The notes beneath the pieces are model-generated. The model did not search any database, was not told the DNA's origin, and was given only the letters and a program-made list of their open reading frames with translations. A stretch of 64,000 nucleotides of DNA from Elusimicrobiota bacterium (lineage in GTDB: Bacteria > Elusimicrobiota > Elusimicrobia > UBA1565 > JACRDR01), in NCBI GenBank assembly GCA_016194745.1, contig JACQBA010000016.1, positions 248,001 to 312,000 of the forward strand, in the 5' to 3' direction. This document shows positions 16,910-24,640 of the stretch, piece by piece; the stretch's first letter is position 1, and each line of letters starts with the position of its first letter. Both the position numbers and the translations under genes were made by a program.

Positions 16910-16990
16910 GTGCTGAGTGCTGTGTGCTGAGCACCGGCCTTTTATTAGGGATGTCTTTGCTCAGCACTCAGGACTCAGCACTCAGCACTT
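16901..16990. repeat. Heptamer-based imperfect inverted repeat
   Basis: Two 33-base arms (16901-16933 and 16958-16990) are reverse complements with two mismatches. Each arm is itself built from tandem GTGCTGA/TCAGCAC heptamers. The left arm includes the last two codons and stop of the desulfurase gene, and the right arm ends just before the GGAG ribosome-binding site of mnmA. The transcript would fold into a long hairpin with a 24-base loop. It could limit read-through into mnmA or stabilise the upstream message, or be a small selfish repeat. Confidence 0.85.
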
Positions 16991-16999
16991 CGGAGTCAT

Positions 17000-18055
17000 A
17001 TGTCTAGAATAGTCGTCGCGATGAGCGGGGGCGTCGACAGCTCCGTGGCGGCGGCGCTCGTGCAGCGCGCCGGGCACGAGGCGGTCGGCGTCACGATGAA
17101 GCTCCTGCCGCGTCTCGATTCGAGCTTCGGCTGCTGCGGCTCTCCCCGGGACATCGACGACGCCAAGCGCGTATGCGAGACGCTGGGCGTCCCGCACTAC
17201 GTCGTCGACATGGCGGAGCTCTTCGAATCCAAAGTGATCGCCCCCTTCGTGAAGGAGTACCTGGGCCGCCGCACGCCGAACCCCTGCGTGGAGTGCAACC
17301 GCAGCGTTAAGTTCGGCTACCTGCTCGCGCTGGCGGAGGCGTGGAAGGCGTCGCACGTCGCCACCGGGCACTACGCGCGCGTCGCGCAAGGGCGGCTCTA
17401 CCGCTCCGTCGACGCGGAAAAGGACCAGACCTATTTCCTGCACAGCCTCACCCGCAAGGAGCTCGACCGGGTGCTGTTCCCCGTCGGCGGCCTCGAGAAG
17501 CGCGAGGTCCGGCGCATCGCCGCCGAGCTCGAGCTCAAGACGGCGGACAAGCCGGAGAGCATGGAGATCTGCTTCGTACCCGGCGGCGACTATCGCTCCC
17601 TCGTCCGCTCTCGGGCGGGCGGCGAGGCGGTGGGCGTCGGCGGTCCGATCCGGGACGCGTCGGGACTCCAGCTCGGCTCCCACGCCGGCCTCGAAAATTA
17701 TACGATCGGCCAGCGGCGAGGGTTGGGCGTGAGCGCCGCCGACCCGTTGTACGTCACGGGCATGGACGCGGCGGAGAACGCGCTCGTCGTGGGCCCGGAC
17801 CGGGAGACGCGGCGCTCCAGCCTCACCGCTTCCGGCGTCACGTGGACGGGGGAGGCGCCGAGCGAGCCGATTTCGGCGCTCGCGCGCATCCGCCACCGGC
17901 ACGTTCCGGCCGCGGCCGTGATCCGGCCTCTCGAGGGCGGGCGCGTCTGGGTCGATTTCGCCGAGGCGCAACGGGCGATCACGCCGGGGCAGGCGGTGGT
18001 GTTCTACCGGGAGGACGAGGTTCTGGGCGGAGGCACGATCGAGGAGGCGCTATGA
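17000..18055 (+). CDS. mnmA: tRNA-specific 2-thiouridylase MnmA
   Basis: This full-length 351-residue enzyme thiolates uridine 34 of Lys, Glu and Gln tRNAs. The PP-loop SGGVDSS is at residues 9-15, the catalytic cysteine C96 in TPNPCVECN, and the persulfide-accepting C191 in MEICFVPGGDY; GHYARV and YTIGQRRGLGV are also family signatures. A GGAG ribosome-binding site precedes the ATG. The cysteine desulfurase upstream is the expected sulfur donor. Its stop overlaps the next start (ATGA). Confidence 0.95.
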   Translation: MSRIVVAMSGGVDSSVAAALVQRAGHEAVGVTMKLLPRLDSSFGCCGSPRDIDDAKRVCETLGVPHYVVDMAELFESKVIAPFVKEYLGRRTPNPCVECNRSVKFGYLLALAEAWKASHVATGHYARVAQGRLYRSVDAEKDQTYFLHSLTRKELDRVLFPVGGLEKREVRRIAAELELKTADKPESMEICFVPGGDYRSLVRSRAGGEAVGVGGPIRDASGLQLGSHAGLENYTIGQRRGLGVSAADPLYVTGMDAAENALVVGPDRETRRSSLTASGVTWTGEAPSEPISALARIRHRHVPAAAVIRPLEGGRVWVDFAEAQRAITPGQAVVFYREDEVLGGGTIEEAL

Positions 18056-18528
18056 CGAGACACCATGTCCGGATTCTTCCCTTCCTGCTCGCCGTCGCCG
18101 CGGCGGGCTGCGGGTTCACCTTCGGGCTCAAGAACGAACGGTCCGCGGGCATCGAGTCCGAGATCCAGCGTTCCGAACGCAACACGCGTGAAAGCCGCAC
18201 GCTGTCGAACCTGGCGGCGATCGAGAACGCCCTGAGCGATTTCATCAAAGCGGAAGGCAAGATCCCGCCCCGCCTCGATTTCTTGGTGCCGAAGTACCTC
18301 TCCGAGGTCCCGTCCTGCGACTCGGCCATCGGGCACCATAAGGAGTCCAACGACGTCCGGGTCTATCCGTCCACCGTCATCCGCAACGGCGCCATCGACG
18401 GGTCGCAGATCCGCGACACGGGGAACTGGGGCTACGTTTTTAACGACCGCCAAGTGATCGTCTTCGTCGACTGCAAGCATATGAGCACGCGCGGCAAGCC
18501 GTGGTATCTTGAGCGCGGGGTCTTCTAG
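18052..18528 (+). CDS. Pseudopilin-like lipoprotein
   Basis: The 158-residue protein begins with a lipoprotein signal (LAVAAAGC). The rest resembles the globular half of type II secretion/type IV pseudopilins: a helix SNLAAIENALSDFIKAEGKIP, then LDFLVPKYLSEVPSC, and near the end GNWGYVFNDRQVIVFVDCKH. The hydrophobic pilin N-terminus with a prepilin peptidase site is absent; a lipid anchor replaces it. It overlaps mnmA by four bases and sits 18 bases before ddl. The role is unknown. Confidence 0.7.
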   Translation: MTRHHVRILPFLLAVAAAGCGFTFGLKNERSAGIESEIQRSERNTRESRTLSNLAAIENALSDFIKAEGKIPPRLDFLVPKYLSEVPSCDSAIGHHKESNDVRVYPSTVIRNGAIDGSQIRDTGNWGYVFNDRQVIVFVDCKHMSTRGKPWYLERGVF

Positions 18529-18546
18529 CTCGGCGACCGCGACCGG

Positions 18547-19608
18547 ATGAACGTCCTCGTCCTCTGCGGAGGCAAGTCGGCCGAGCGGGATATTTCCTGC
18601 ATCTCCGCCGCCGCGATCGTGCGCAACCTCGCGGCTCCCTACCGGCCCGTCCTCGTCCATATCGACACGCGCGGCCGCTGGCGGCTGCAGAAGGATCCCA
18701 AGGCCTTCGCGAGGCACCCGAAGCCCTTCACGTTTCCCTTCGCCAAGACTCCGGCTCGCCTGGAAGGCGGAGGCTCGACCGTCCGCTTGATCGCGGGCGG
18801 CCGCAGCGTCCACATCGGCGCGGTATTCCCGGTCCTGCACGGCCCCATGGGCGAGGACGGCACGCTGCAGGGATACCTCGAGCTCTTGGGGGTCCCCTAC
18901 GTCGGCTGCGACGTCCTGGGCTCGGCGGTGAGCATGGACAAGGTCATGACCAAGCGCCTCGCCGAGCAGGCGGGCCTTCCCGTCCTGCCCTACGCCGTGC
19001 TCGAGCGGCCGTACCGGCTCGACGCCGCGCGCCGCCTCAAATTCCCGGTCTTCGTCAAGCCGTCGCGGATGGGCTCGTCGATCGGCGTCTATAAGGTCAA
19101 GGCGCCCGGCGCTCTCGCGGACGCGGTGCGCAAGGCGTTCCGGTTCGACACGACCGTGATCGTGGAGCAAGGGGTCCCCGCGCGCGAGATCGAGTGCGCG
19201 GTGCTCGGCGGCGGGTCCGACGTACGCGCGTCGATCGCGGGCGAGATCCGGCCGAATGCCGAGTTCTATTCCTACGAGGCGAAGTACCTCGACCCGGACG
19301 GAGCGCGGCTCATGATCCCCGCGGAGCTCCCGCCGCGCCGGATGCGGGAGGTCCGGGCCCTCGCGGTGCGCGCCTTCCGCGCGCTCGGCTGCTACGGCCT
19401 CGCGCGCGTCGACTTCCTGATGGACAAGCGCGGCGGCAAGCTCTGGTTCAACGAGGCGAACACGCTTCCCGGATTCACCTCGATCAGCATGTACCCCAAG
19501 ATGTGGGAGGCGTCCGGTCTCGCGTTCAAGCCGCTGACGGGACGCCTGATCCGCCTCGCTCTGGCCCGCCACCGCGCGCGCGCGCGACTGCGCATCACCC
19601 GCGACTGA
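18547..19608 (+). CDS. ddl: D-alanine--D-alanine ligase
   Basis: This 353-residue ATP-grasp ligase makes D-Ala-D-Ala for peptidoglycan. Motifs include CGGKSAERDISCISA at the N-terminus, VLHGPMGEDGTLQGYLE, KPSRMGSSIGV in the ATP-binding domain, and NEANTLPGFTSISMYPKM with the metal- and substrate-binding residues. Length and motif order are normal. It is the last gene of a forward run and its stop directly abuts the stop of the convergent oxygenase gene. Confidence 0.95.
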   Translation: MNVLVLCGGKSAERDISCISAAAIVRNLAAPYRPVLVHIDTRGRWRLQKDPKAFARHPKPFTFPFAKTPARLEGGGSTVRLIAGGRSVHIGAVFPVLHGPMGEDGTLQGYLELLGVPYVGCDVLGSAVSMDKVMTKRLAEQAGLPVLPYAVLERPYRLDAARRLKFPVFVKPSRMGSSIGVYKVKAPGALADAVRKAFRFDTTVIVEQGVPAREIECAVLGGGSDVRASIAGEIRPNAEFYSYEAKYLDPDGARLMIPAELPPRRMREVRALAVRAFRALGCYGLARVDFLMDKRGGKLWFNEANTLPGFTSISMYPKMWEASGLAFKPLTGRLIRLALARHRARARLRITRD

Positions 19609-20208
19609 TCAGTAGTACCACGTGACGGCCGTCCGCCGCAGCCCCCGCGTGACCTCGCGCACTTCGTGCGCGACGTCCGAGGGGAACGCGACGAGCCACC
19701 CGGGCCGGGCACGGATCTCGATGCCGACGCGCCGCAACGCCGCCGGGCCGGACAGCATTCCGTAGAGGATCAGTTCTCCGCCGCGGTGCGCGCCGAGGGT
19801 CCGGCCGCCGGAAAGGAAAGCGACCGCCGAGATCTTCCGCTTCCCGAGATAAGCGAGCCGGCCGCCCTCCTTCGCGCCGTCGCGGTGGAGCCGGAAATAG
19901 TCGCCGCGCCGGTACGTGAGGAGCCTCGGCGTCTCGACCCCGCGCAGCGCCGTGCCGAAAAAATCTTGGATCCGGGGCCGCTCCCTCTCGAAGCGCGCGC
20001 GGAGTCCCTCCGCGCGGGACGGGGGCAGCGCGATCTGCAGCGTCTTTCGGACCGCGTCGTCCCTCAGGGCGCGCCCCCGGCGGGCGACCGAGGCGGGCGC
20101 ATGCGGCGCGGCGCTCATCGCGGAGACGAGCCTCCGCCGGGCGGCCGCATCGAGGAAGGCGGGGAGCACGAAGATGCCGCACCGCCGGTAAAATCGCGCC
20201 GGGTCCAC
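19609..20208 (-). CDS. 2-oxoglutarate/Fe(II) oxygenase, prolyl-4-hydroxylase-like
   Basis: This 199-residue protein has the double-stranded beta-helix core of P4H-type dioxygenases: the iron ligands H108xD110 (YFRLHRDGA) and H181 (FPSDVAHEV), and R191 for 2-oxoglutarate (RGLRRTAVTWYY). It is full length for a single-domain bacterial member. It is transcribed away from the lasso-peptide cluster, whose first gene starts 32 bases from its own start, so a shared control region is likely. It could hydroxylate the lasso peptide, but its real substrate is unknown. Confidence 0.85.
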   Translation of the reverse strand: MDPARFYRRCGIFVLPAFLDAAARRRLVSAMSAAPHAPASVARRGRALRDDAVRKTLQIALPPSRAEGLRARFERERPRIQDFFGTALRGVETPRLLTYRRGDYFRLHRDGAKEGGRLAYLGKRKISAVAFLSGGRTLGAHRGGELILYGMLSGPAALRRVGIEIRARPGWLVAFPSDVAHEVREVTRGLRRTAVTWYY

Positions 20209-20240
20209 GGACCGAGTGTAATATATTCTAAGATCACTCG

Positions 20241-20498
20241 ATGCTCGCCATCTCCAAACGCGTCATGTCCCGGACGGTGGACGACGAAGAGGTCCTGCTC
20301 GATCTCGAGCGCCAGGCCTACTTCGGCCTCAACCGCACGGGCTCCTTCATCTGGGCCCTGCTCAAGTCGGGGACCGCGCCGGAGGAGATCGCGCGGCGGC
20401 TCGGCGAGGAGTTCGACGTGACGCCGGCTCGAGCTCGCAAGGACGTGGATGCCCTCATCCGCCGCCTGAAGGACCGCGGTCTCCTTGTCGAGGAATAG
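20241..20498 (+). CDS. Lasso-peptide RRE protein (PqqD-like, B1)
   Basis: The 85-residue protein matches the PqqD/RiPP recognition element fold: VDDEEVLLDLERQAYFGLNRTGSFIWALL, then EEIARRLGEEFDV and ALIRRLKDRGLLVEE. These proteins bind the precursor leader and hand it to the protease and cyclase. It opens the cluster. A -10-like TAAGAT (20229-20234) ends six bases before the ATG and there is no ribosome-binding site, suggesting a leaderless or near-leaderless message. Confidence 0.88.
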   Translation: MLAISKRVMSRTVDDEEVLLDLERQAYFGLNRTGSFIWALLKSGTAPEEIARRLGEEFDVTPARARKDVDALIRRLKDRGLLVEE

Positions 20499-20522
20499 TC
20501 CGCCGTCCTGACGGCCCTACTC

Positions 20523-20551
20523 TGGACTCGGGTAGGGCGATCTAATACACT
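20523..20551 (+). promoter_or_regulatory. Possible promoter of the lasso B2 gene
   Basis: TGGACT (20523-20528) and TACACT (20546-20551) are 17 bases apart. The -10 ends seven bases before the ATG at 20559, so the transcript would start at or next to the start codon. The -35 is only a partial match. Confidence 0.45.
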
Positions 20552-20558
20552 ACGAGCA

Positions 20559-20921
20559 ATGGGCACCAAGGCCTCGCGCGTGCCGGCCTGGGGCGCGGCA
20601 TGGCTCCTCCTATTGGCCGCCGAGATCGGGCTTAGAGCCGCCGGATTCACGCGGCTCATCGGCTGGAGAAGCGCCCTCCGCTTCGCGATGCCCGGGCGCG
20701 CCAGCGCCGCGATCGAATCCGAGCTCGCCGGCGCCGAGGCCCGCCTCCCGTTGGAGCCCTCCTGCCTGCGCCGCGCCGTCGCCAAACGGCTCCTGCGGGG
20801 AGCCGCGTTCCCGATTCGTTTCGGCGTGCGGCGTTCGGCCGCCGGGCGCATCGAGGCGCACGCGTGGGCGTTCGAGGGCGAGCCGGGCTACGCCGACTTC
20901 GTCGAGCTGGGGCGGGTATGA
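20559..20921 (+). CDS. Lasso-peptide leader peptidase (B2, transglutaminase-like)
   Basis: This 120-residue protein is a typical stand-alone B2 cysteine protease that cuts the leader from the lasso precursor. It carries the Cys-His catalytic pair in the usual context: C69 in EPSCLRRAVAKRLLRG and H101 in RIEAHAWAF, with PIRFGVRR between them. The N-terminal third is hydrophobic, as in the family. It overlaps the cyclase start by four bases. Confidence 0.88.
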   Translation: MGTKASRVPAWGAAWLLLLAAEIGLRAAGFTRLIGWRSALRFAMPGRASAAIESELAGAEARLPLEPSCLRRAVAKRLLRGAAFPIRFGVRRSAAGRIEAHAWAFEGEPGYADFVELGRV

Positions 20922-22702
20922 GCGGCGTCGCGGGGATCCTGATGCTCGACGGCTCGCCAGTCGATCTCGACGTCCTGCGGGGGATGCGCGAGGCGTTGAG
21001 CCACCGCGGCCCTCACGGCGGCGGCGTCTGGACGAGCGGTTCCATCGGCCTCGCGCACGCGTTTCTCGAGATCGATCCCGAGGCGCCGCAGCCGCTCGTC
21101 CGCGGTGGGCGCTGCCTCGCGATGGACGGACGCATCGACAACGTCGACGCCCTCGCCGCGCGGATGTCGGGCGAGCCGCTGCTCGGCGCCGAGTGCGGCT
21201 GGACGGCGCCCGAGGCGGTCCTCGGCGCCTTCGAGCGATGGGGTGAGCGGTGCCTGCCCGCGCTCCTGGGCGACTTTGCCTTCGCGATGTGGGACGCGCG
21301 CGCGCAGCGCCTTCTGCTGGCGCGCGACCCGATGGGACTTAAGCCGCTGTTCTATTGGACCGACGGCGTTCGTCTCGCCTTCGCGTCGGAGGCTAAGGCG
21401 ATCTTCGCGGCGCCATGGGTGCCGTGCGTCCCGGACCCGGTGCGGCACGCGGAGCTCAAGGATTATCGGTTCCGGTCCATCGAGAGAACGTTCTTCGAGG
21501 GCGTACAGCGCCTCGTACCCGGGGAGTGCCTCGAGGCGTCCCGCGCGGGTATGTCGCGGCGCGTCTTTTGGGCGCCCGATCCGCAGCGCCGCGTCCGCAT
21601 GCCGAACCGCAAAGCGTACCGGGACCGGTTCCGCGCGTTGTTCGTGGAGGCCGTTCGATGCCGCCTTCCCAAGCGCGGCGTCGCCGCGGTTCGTCTGTCG
21701 GGCGGCCTCGATTCCTCGGCCATCGCGGGCGCGGCTGCGGCGGCCGCGCGGGACGGGCGGCCTCTCGAGCGGGTCGCCGTCTCCATCCTCACGGACCTCA
21801 TCCCGGACGAGCGGCGGCACGTCCGCGCGGTCTGCGGCGACTTCGGGATGGAGTCGCTCAGCTTCCGTCCCGAGTCCGCCTCCTTCCTCGACGGGCTCGA
21901 GGCGGCCTTGTACCATCAGGAGGCTCCGTTCTACGAGCCGATCGACACGTGGATCCTGGCGCTGCACCGCTTGGCGGCGGACCGCGGGGCGCGCGTCGTC
22001 TTGGGCGGGGAGTGGGGCGATCAGATCACGACGAGCGGCGCGTACCTGACGGATCTCTTCCTGCAGGGCCGCTGGGCGACGTTCGCCCGGGAATTCTGGC
22101 TTTTCCCCAGGCACGACGGCGGGCGCTATCGCGACCTCGCCAAGCTCGCGTTCTGGTACCTCGTGCTCCCGGAGCGGATCTCGGACCGCTACGAGGGCTT
22201 GCGGCATCTGCTGCGCAAGACGTTCATGCCATGGCGCAAGACCGAGCCGGGCGGGCCGAAGTTCAAGACGGCCTATCAGCGCGAGCGCTACGACGCGGTG
22301 TTCGGGACGCTCAACACGATGTGCCTCGAGATGCTCGAGCGCATGGCGGCGCAGTGCGGGGTCGAAGCGAGGCTTCCGTTCCGCGACCGCAGGCTCGTCA
22401 ACTTCGCGCTCGCCATCCCGTGGGAGGAAGTCGTACGGGACGGACGCGGGCGGCGCCTCGAGCGCGAGGCGCTGGAGGGAATCTTGCCCGCGTCCATCGC
22501 GGCCCGCGGGGACAAGGGAGACTACACCGATCTCGAGTCGACGCTGTTGAAGGCCGCCGGGTTCGAGAACGGGCATGACGGCATGGTTTGGGCGTGGCGC
22601 AGACGCATCGCCGCGATTTGGGAGGAGACATGGACAAAGCGAAGAGAAAATCACGTAAGAGGCGATACGCGGCGCCCCGTCTTGTCGAATACGGCAGCCT
22701 GA
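20918..22702 (+). CDS. Lasso-peptide cyclase (asparagine-synthetase-like, C protein)
   Basis: The protein has an N-terminal glutaminase-like domain (LSHRGPHGGGVW, MDGRIDN, LLGDFAFAMWDARAQRLLLARDPMGLKPLFY) and a C-terminal AMP-forming synthetase domain with the PP-loop SGGLDSS at residues 261-267. Cyclases of this type adenylate the Asp/Glu side chain of the peptide and close the macrolactam. The ATG at 20918 (MSGVAGI) is chosen because the family starts there; it places Ser at position 2, where true glutaminases have the catalytic Cys. The last 15 or so residues after EETWTKRR look unrelated to the family and overlap the precursor gene in another frame. Confidence 0.9.
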   Translation: MSGVAGILMLDGSPVDLDVLRGMREALSHRGPHGGGVWTSGSIGLAHAFLEIDPEAPQPLVRGGRCLAMDGRIDNVDALAARMSGEPLLGAECGWTAPEAVLGAFERWGERCLPALLGDFAFAMWDARAQRLLLARDPMGLKPLFYWTDGVRLAFASEAKAIFAAPWVPCVPDPVRHAELKDYRFRSIERTFFEGVQRLVPGECLEASRAGMSRRVFWAPDPQRRVRMPNRKAYRDRFRALFVEAVRCRLPKRGVAAVRLSGGLDSSAIAGAAAAAARDGRPLERVAVSILTDLIPDERRHVRAVCGDFGMESLSFRPESASFLDGLEAALYHQEAPFYEPIDTWILALHRLAADRGARVVLGGEWGDQITTSGAYLTDLFLQGRWATFAREFWLFPRHDGGRYRDLAKLAFWYLVLPERISDRYEGLRHLLRKTFMPWRKTEPGGPKFKTAYQRERYDAVFGTLNTMCLEMLERMAAQCGVEARLPFRDRRLVNFALAIPWEEVVRDGRGRRLEREALEGILPASIAARGDKGDYTDLESTLLKAAGFENGHDGMVWAWRRRIAAIWEETWTKRRENHVRGDTRRPVLSNTAA

Positions 22703-22779
22703 GGGCGCTGACGCGGGGCGCCTCGGGCACGCGCAAGGAGACGGGCGCGCTCAAAACCAACATGAACACGCCGACATGA
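22630..22779 (+). CDS. Lasso-peptide precursor (49 residues)
   Basis: A strong GGAGGA ribosome-binding site precedes ATG 22630. The leader is very basic at its start (KAKRKSRKRR) and carries the lasso leader motif YxxPxLxxxGxxxxxT as Y13, P16, L18, G22 and T28. Threonine at the penultimate leader position predicts cleavage after R29, giving the core GASGTRKETGALKTNMNTPT. Gly1 and Glu8 of this core are correctly placed for an eight-residue macrolactam ring, leaving a 12-residue tail. The first 73 bases of the gene overlap the end of the cyclase gene. The fit of leader motif, ring residues and neighbouring enzymes makes this a confident call although the peptide is novel. Confidence 0.9.
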   Translation: MDKAKRKSRKRRYAAPRLVEYGSLRALTRGASGTRKETGALKTNMNTPT

Positions 22780-23576
22780 GCCGCTCGCCCGGGGCCCTGC
22801 TCGCCCGGGTGACGCTCGACGACGGAGAGGTCTGGAGCGAGGCGAGGCGTACCGCCCGCGGCTTCGTGATCGATTGGAAGCGCGCCGCCCGCCTGCGGAT
22901 GGCGCGCGACGGCTCGGGCGCGCGTCTTCTCCCCAGGCGCGGCGCCCCGAAGATCTCGGTGCGGGTGCTGCGGGGGATCGCCAGAGCCCTCGCCGGGAGC
23001 CTTCGCGGACGCGAATCGCTCCACGCGACCGGGCTCGTCGCGCCGGGCGGCCGCGCCGCGGTCGCCCTCCTCGGCGAGTCGGGAGCGGGCAAATCGACGC
23101 TGGCCGCGTGCCTGCTCCGGCGAGGGTGGAGGCTTCTGGCCGACGACGCCCTCCCCATCGAGGTCCGCGGCAAGGGCGTCATCGCGCGCTCCGGCTCGGG
23201 CTGCTTGAAGCTGACCGCGACGTCGCATCGCGGCGCGGGGAGACTGCCCGCTGTCTTCGATCCGAATTTCGAGAAATGGATACTCCGCCGGCCCGCGGCG
23301 GCGCCGCGAGGCGTGCCGCTGCGCGCGGTCGTGCGGCTGCGCCGGAGCCGCGGCGGCGGCGTGCGCTTCGCGGTCTGCGGCGGAAGCGAGGCGGCGCTTC
23401 TTCTCCACGCGAGCTTCTATAACCAGATCCTGCGTTCGTCGGCGGTGCTGCGGCGCCAGTTCGACCTCGCCGCCGCCGCGGCGACGCGCGTCCCGATCTG
23501 GACGATGCGCTACCCCGACGGTTTCGCCAGCCTGCGCCGCGCCGCGGAGGGGCTCGAGTGCCGGCTCGGAGCCTAG
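22776..23576 (+). CDS. HPr-kinase-like lasso tailoring kinase
   Basis: The 266-residue protein has the HprK core with the P-loop GESGAGKST at residues 100-108, preceded by LHATGLVAPGG and followed by LLADDALPI, as in kinases found in RiPP clusters. Some homologues phosphorylate the C-terminal serine of lasso precursors; here the precursor ends in Thr, so a threonine target would have to be assumed. The regulatory domain of true HPr kinase is missing. It overlaps the precursor stop by four bases, tying it to the cluster. Confidence 0.82.
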   Translation: MSRSPGALLARVTLDDGEVWSEARRTARGFVIDWKRAARLRMARDGSGARLLPRRGAPKISVRVLRGIARALAGSLRGRESLHATGLVAPGGRAAVALLGESGAGKSTLAACLLRRGWRLLADDALPIEVRGKGVIARSGSGCLKLTATSHRGAGRLPAVFDPNFEKWILRRPAAAPRGVPLRAVVRLRRSRGGGVRFAVCGGSEAALLLHASFYNQILRSSAVLRRQFDLAAAAATRVPIWTMRYPDGFASLRRAAEGLECRLGA

Positions 23577-24634
23577 CGCTCACGGGGCGCGCGCTCGGAG
23601 AGGGTGTGCTTCGCCGCTGCGGCGGCCCGAGCGGCGCGCGGCGCCACCGCGTGGAGGCGCTCGTGTGGCGGCTTGCGCCGGGCGCGCTCGACGCCCGAGC
23701 GGCGGGCGCGTTCAGGTCCGCGTTCGCGCGGACGCTCGCGGAAAACATGGGGCATCTCGAGTGGACGCGGCGCGCGCTCGAGGTCCTGGGCGAGGCGGGA
23801 GCAGAGCCGATGCCGCTTAAGGGCGCTCTGTTCGCCGCGCGCTGGTATCCGCATCTCGGGACGAGGCCGCAGACCGACGTGGACGTTCTGGTCTCTCCGG
23901 AGCGCCTCGAGGCCGCCCACGCGGCGCTGCTGAGGGCGGGCTGGACGGAAGCCGCGCCGCGCGCCTTCTACGCGGACCACTATCATTGGGTATACGCGCG
24001 CGAGGACGGGCCGCTGCTCGAGCTGCACTGGCGGCTCAAATATCCCGGCACCTGCCAGCCGGACGTCCGCGCGTTTCGGGCGCGCGCGAAGCAGGCGTCC
24101 GCGGAAGGGGTGAGGTTCCTTGAGCCCGCGCCGGAGGACCTGCTCGAGTACCTGGCGGTCAACAAGGCGATGCAGCACTTTCCCAACCTCCTCGGCTTCC
24201 TGGACCTCCATTTCGTGGCGCAGTCGGCGCGGATCGATTGGGAGCGGACCGCGCGTTCGTGCGAGGGGAACGGGACGTGCGGGCCGATGTGGTTCGGCCT
24301 TTCGCACTGCCGCGAGTTCTTCGGCACGGAGGTACCGGAGCGTGTGCTCGAGCGCCTCGCGCGCTCGGCGAGGGGCGCGCGGGCGCTCGCGAGGATCCTG
24401 CGCCGGTGGGGCGGACCCTTGGGCGCGCCCGTGGACCTTTTGGACGGTCCCGTCGGCAGGATGTACGAGGCGTTCTTCGAGCCCTCGGTCCGCATGGCGT
24501 GGAGCATTTGGCGGCCGCTTCTGCTCCCAAGCCGCGCGCGCGTCGAGGCCGTGGCGGGCGGTTCCTATCTGCGCTACCTGCGGCAACACGCGAGCCGCCT
24601 AGGCGAGCAAACCGCCGCCGCCCGCCGCGGCTGA
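23558..24634 (+). CDS. Nucleotidyltransferase family protein (PF14907-like), lasso-cluster tailoring
   Basis: This 358-residue protein shows the pattern of the uncharacterised nucleotidyltransferase family: PLKGALFAARWYPHLGTRPQTDVDVLV, with the acidic pair of the active site, and later LLELHWRLKYPG. Members occur in lasso clusters beside HPr-kinase-like proteins, where they are linked to further decoration of the peptide terminus. It starts with GTG inside the end of the kinase gene (19-base overlap). It ends the cluster, six bases from the end of a convergent gene. Confidence 0.78.
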   Translation: MPARSLALTGRALGEGVLRRCGGPSGARRHRVEALVWRLAPGALDARAAGAFRSAFARTLAENMGHLEWTRRALEVLGEAGAEPMPLKGALFAARWYPHLGTRPQTDVDVLVSPERLEAAHAALLRAGWTEAAPRAFYADHYHWVYAREDGPLLELHWRLKYPGTCQPDVRAFRARAKQASAEGVRFLEPAPEDLLEYLAVNKAMQHFPNLLGFLDLHFVAQSARIDWERTARSCEGNGTCGPMWFGLSHCREFFGTEVPERVLERLARSARGARALARILRRWGGPLGAPVDLLDGPVGRMYEAFFEPSVRMAWSIWRPLLLPSRARVEAVAGGSYLRYLRQHASRLGEQTAAARRG

Positions 24635-24640
24635 GCTTCC

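Noticed and set aside
16901..16990. A CRISPR array
   Set aside because: The repeats are seven-base units arranged as one inverted pair with no spacers and no cas genes.
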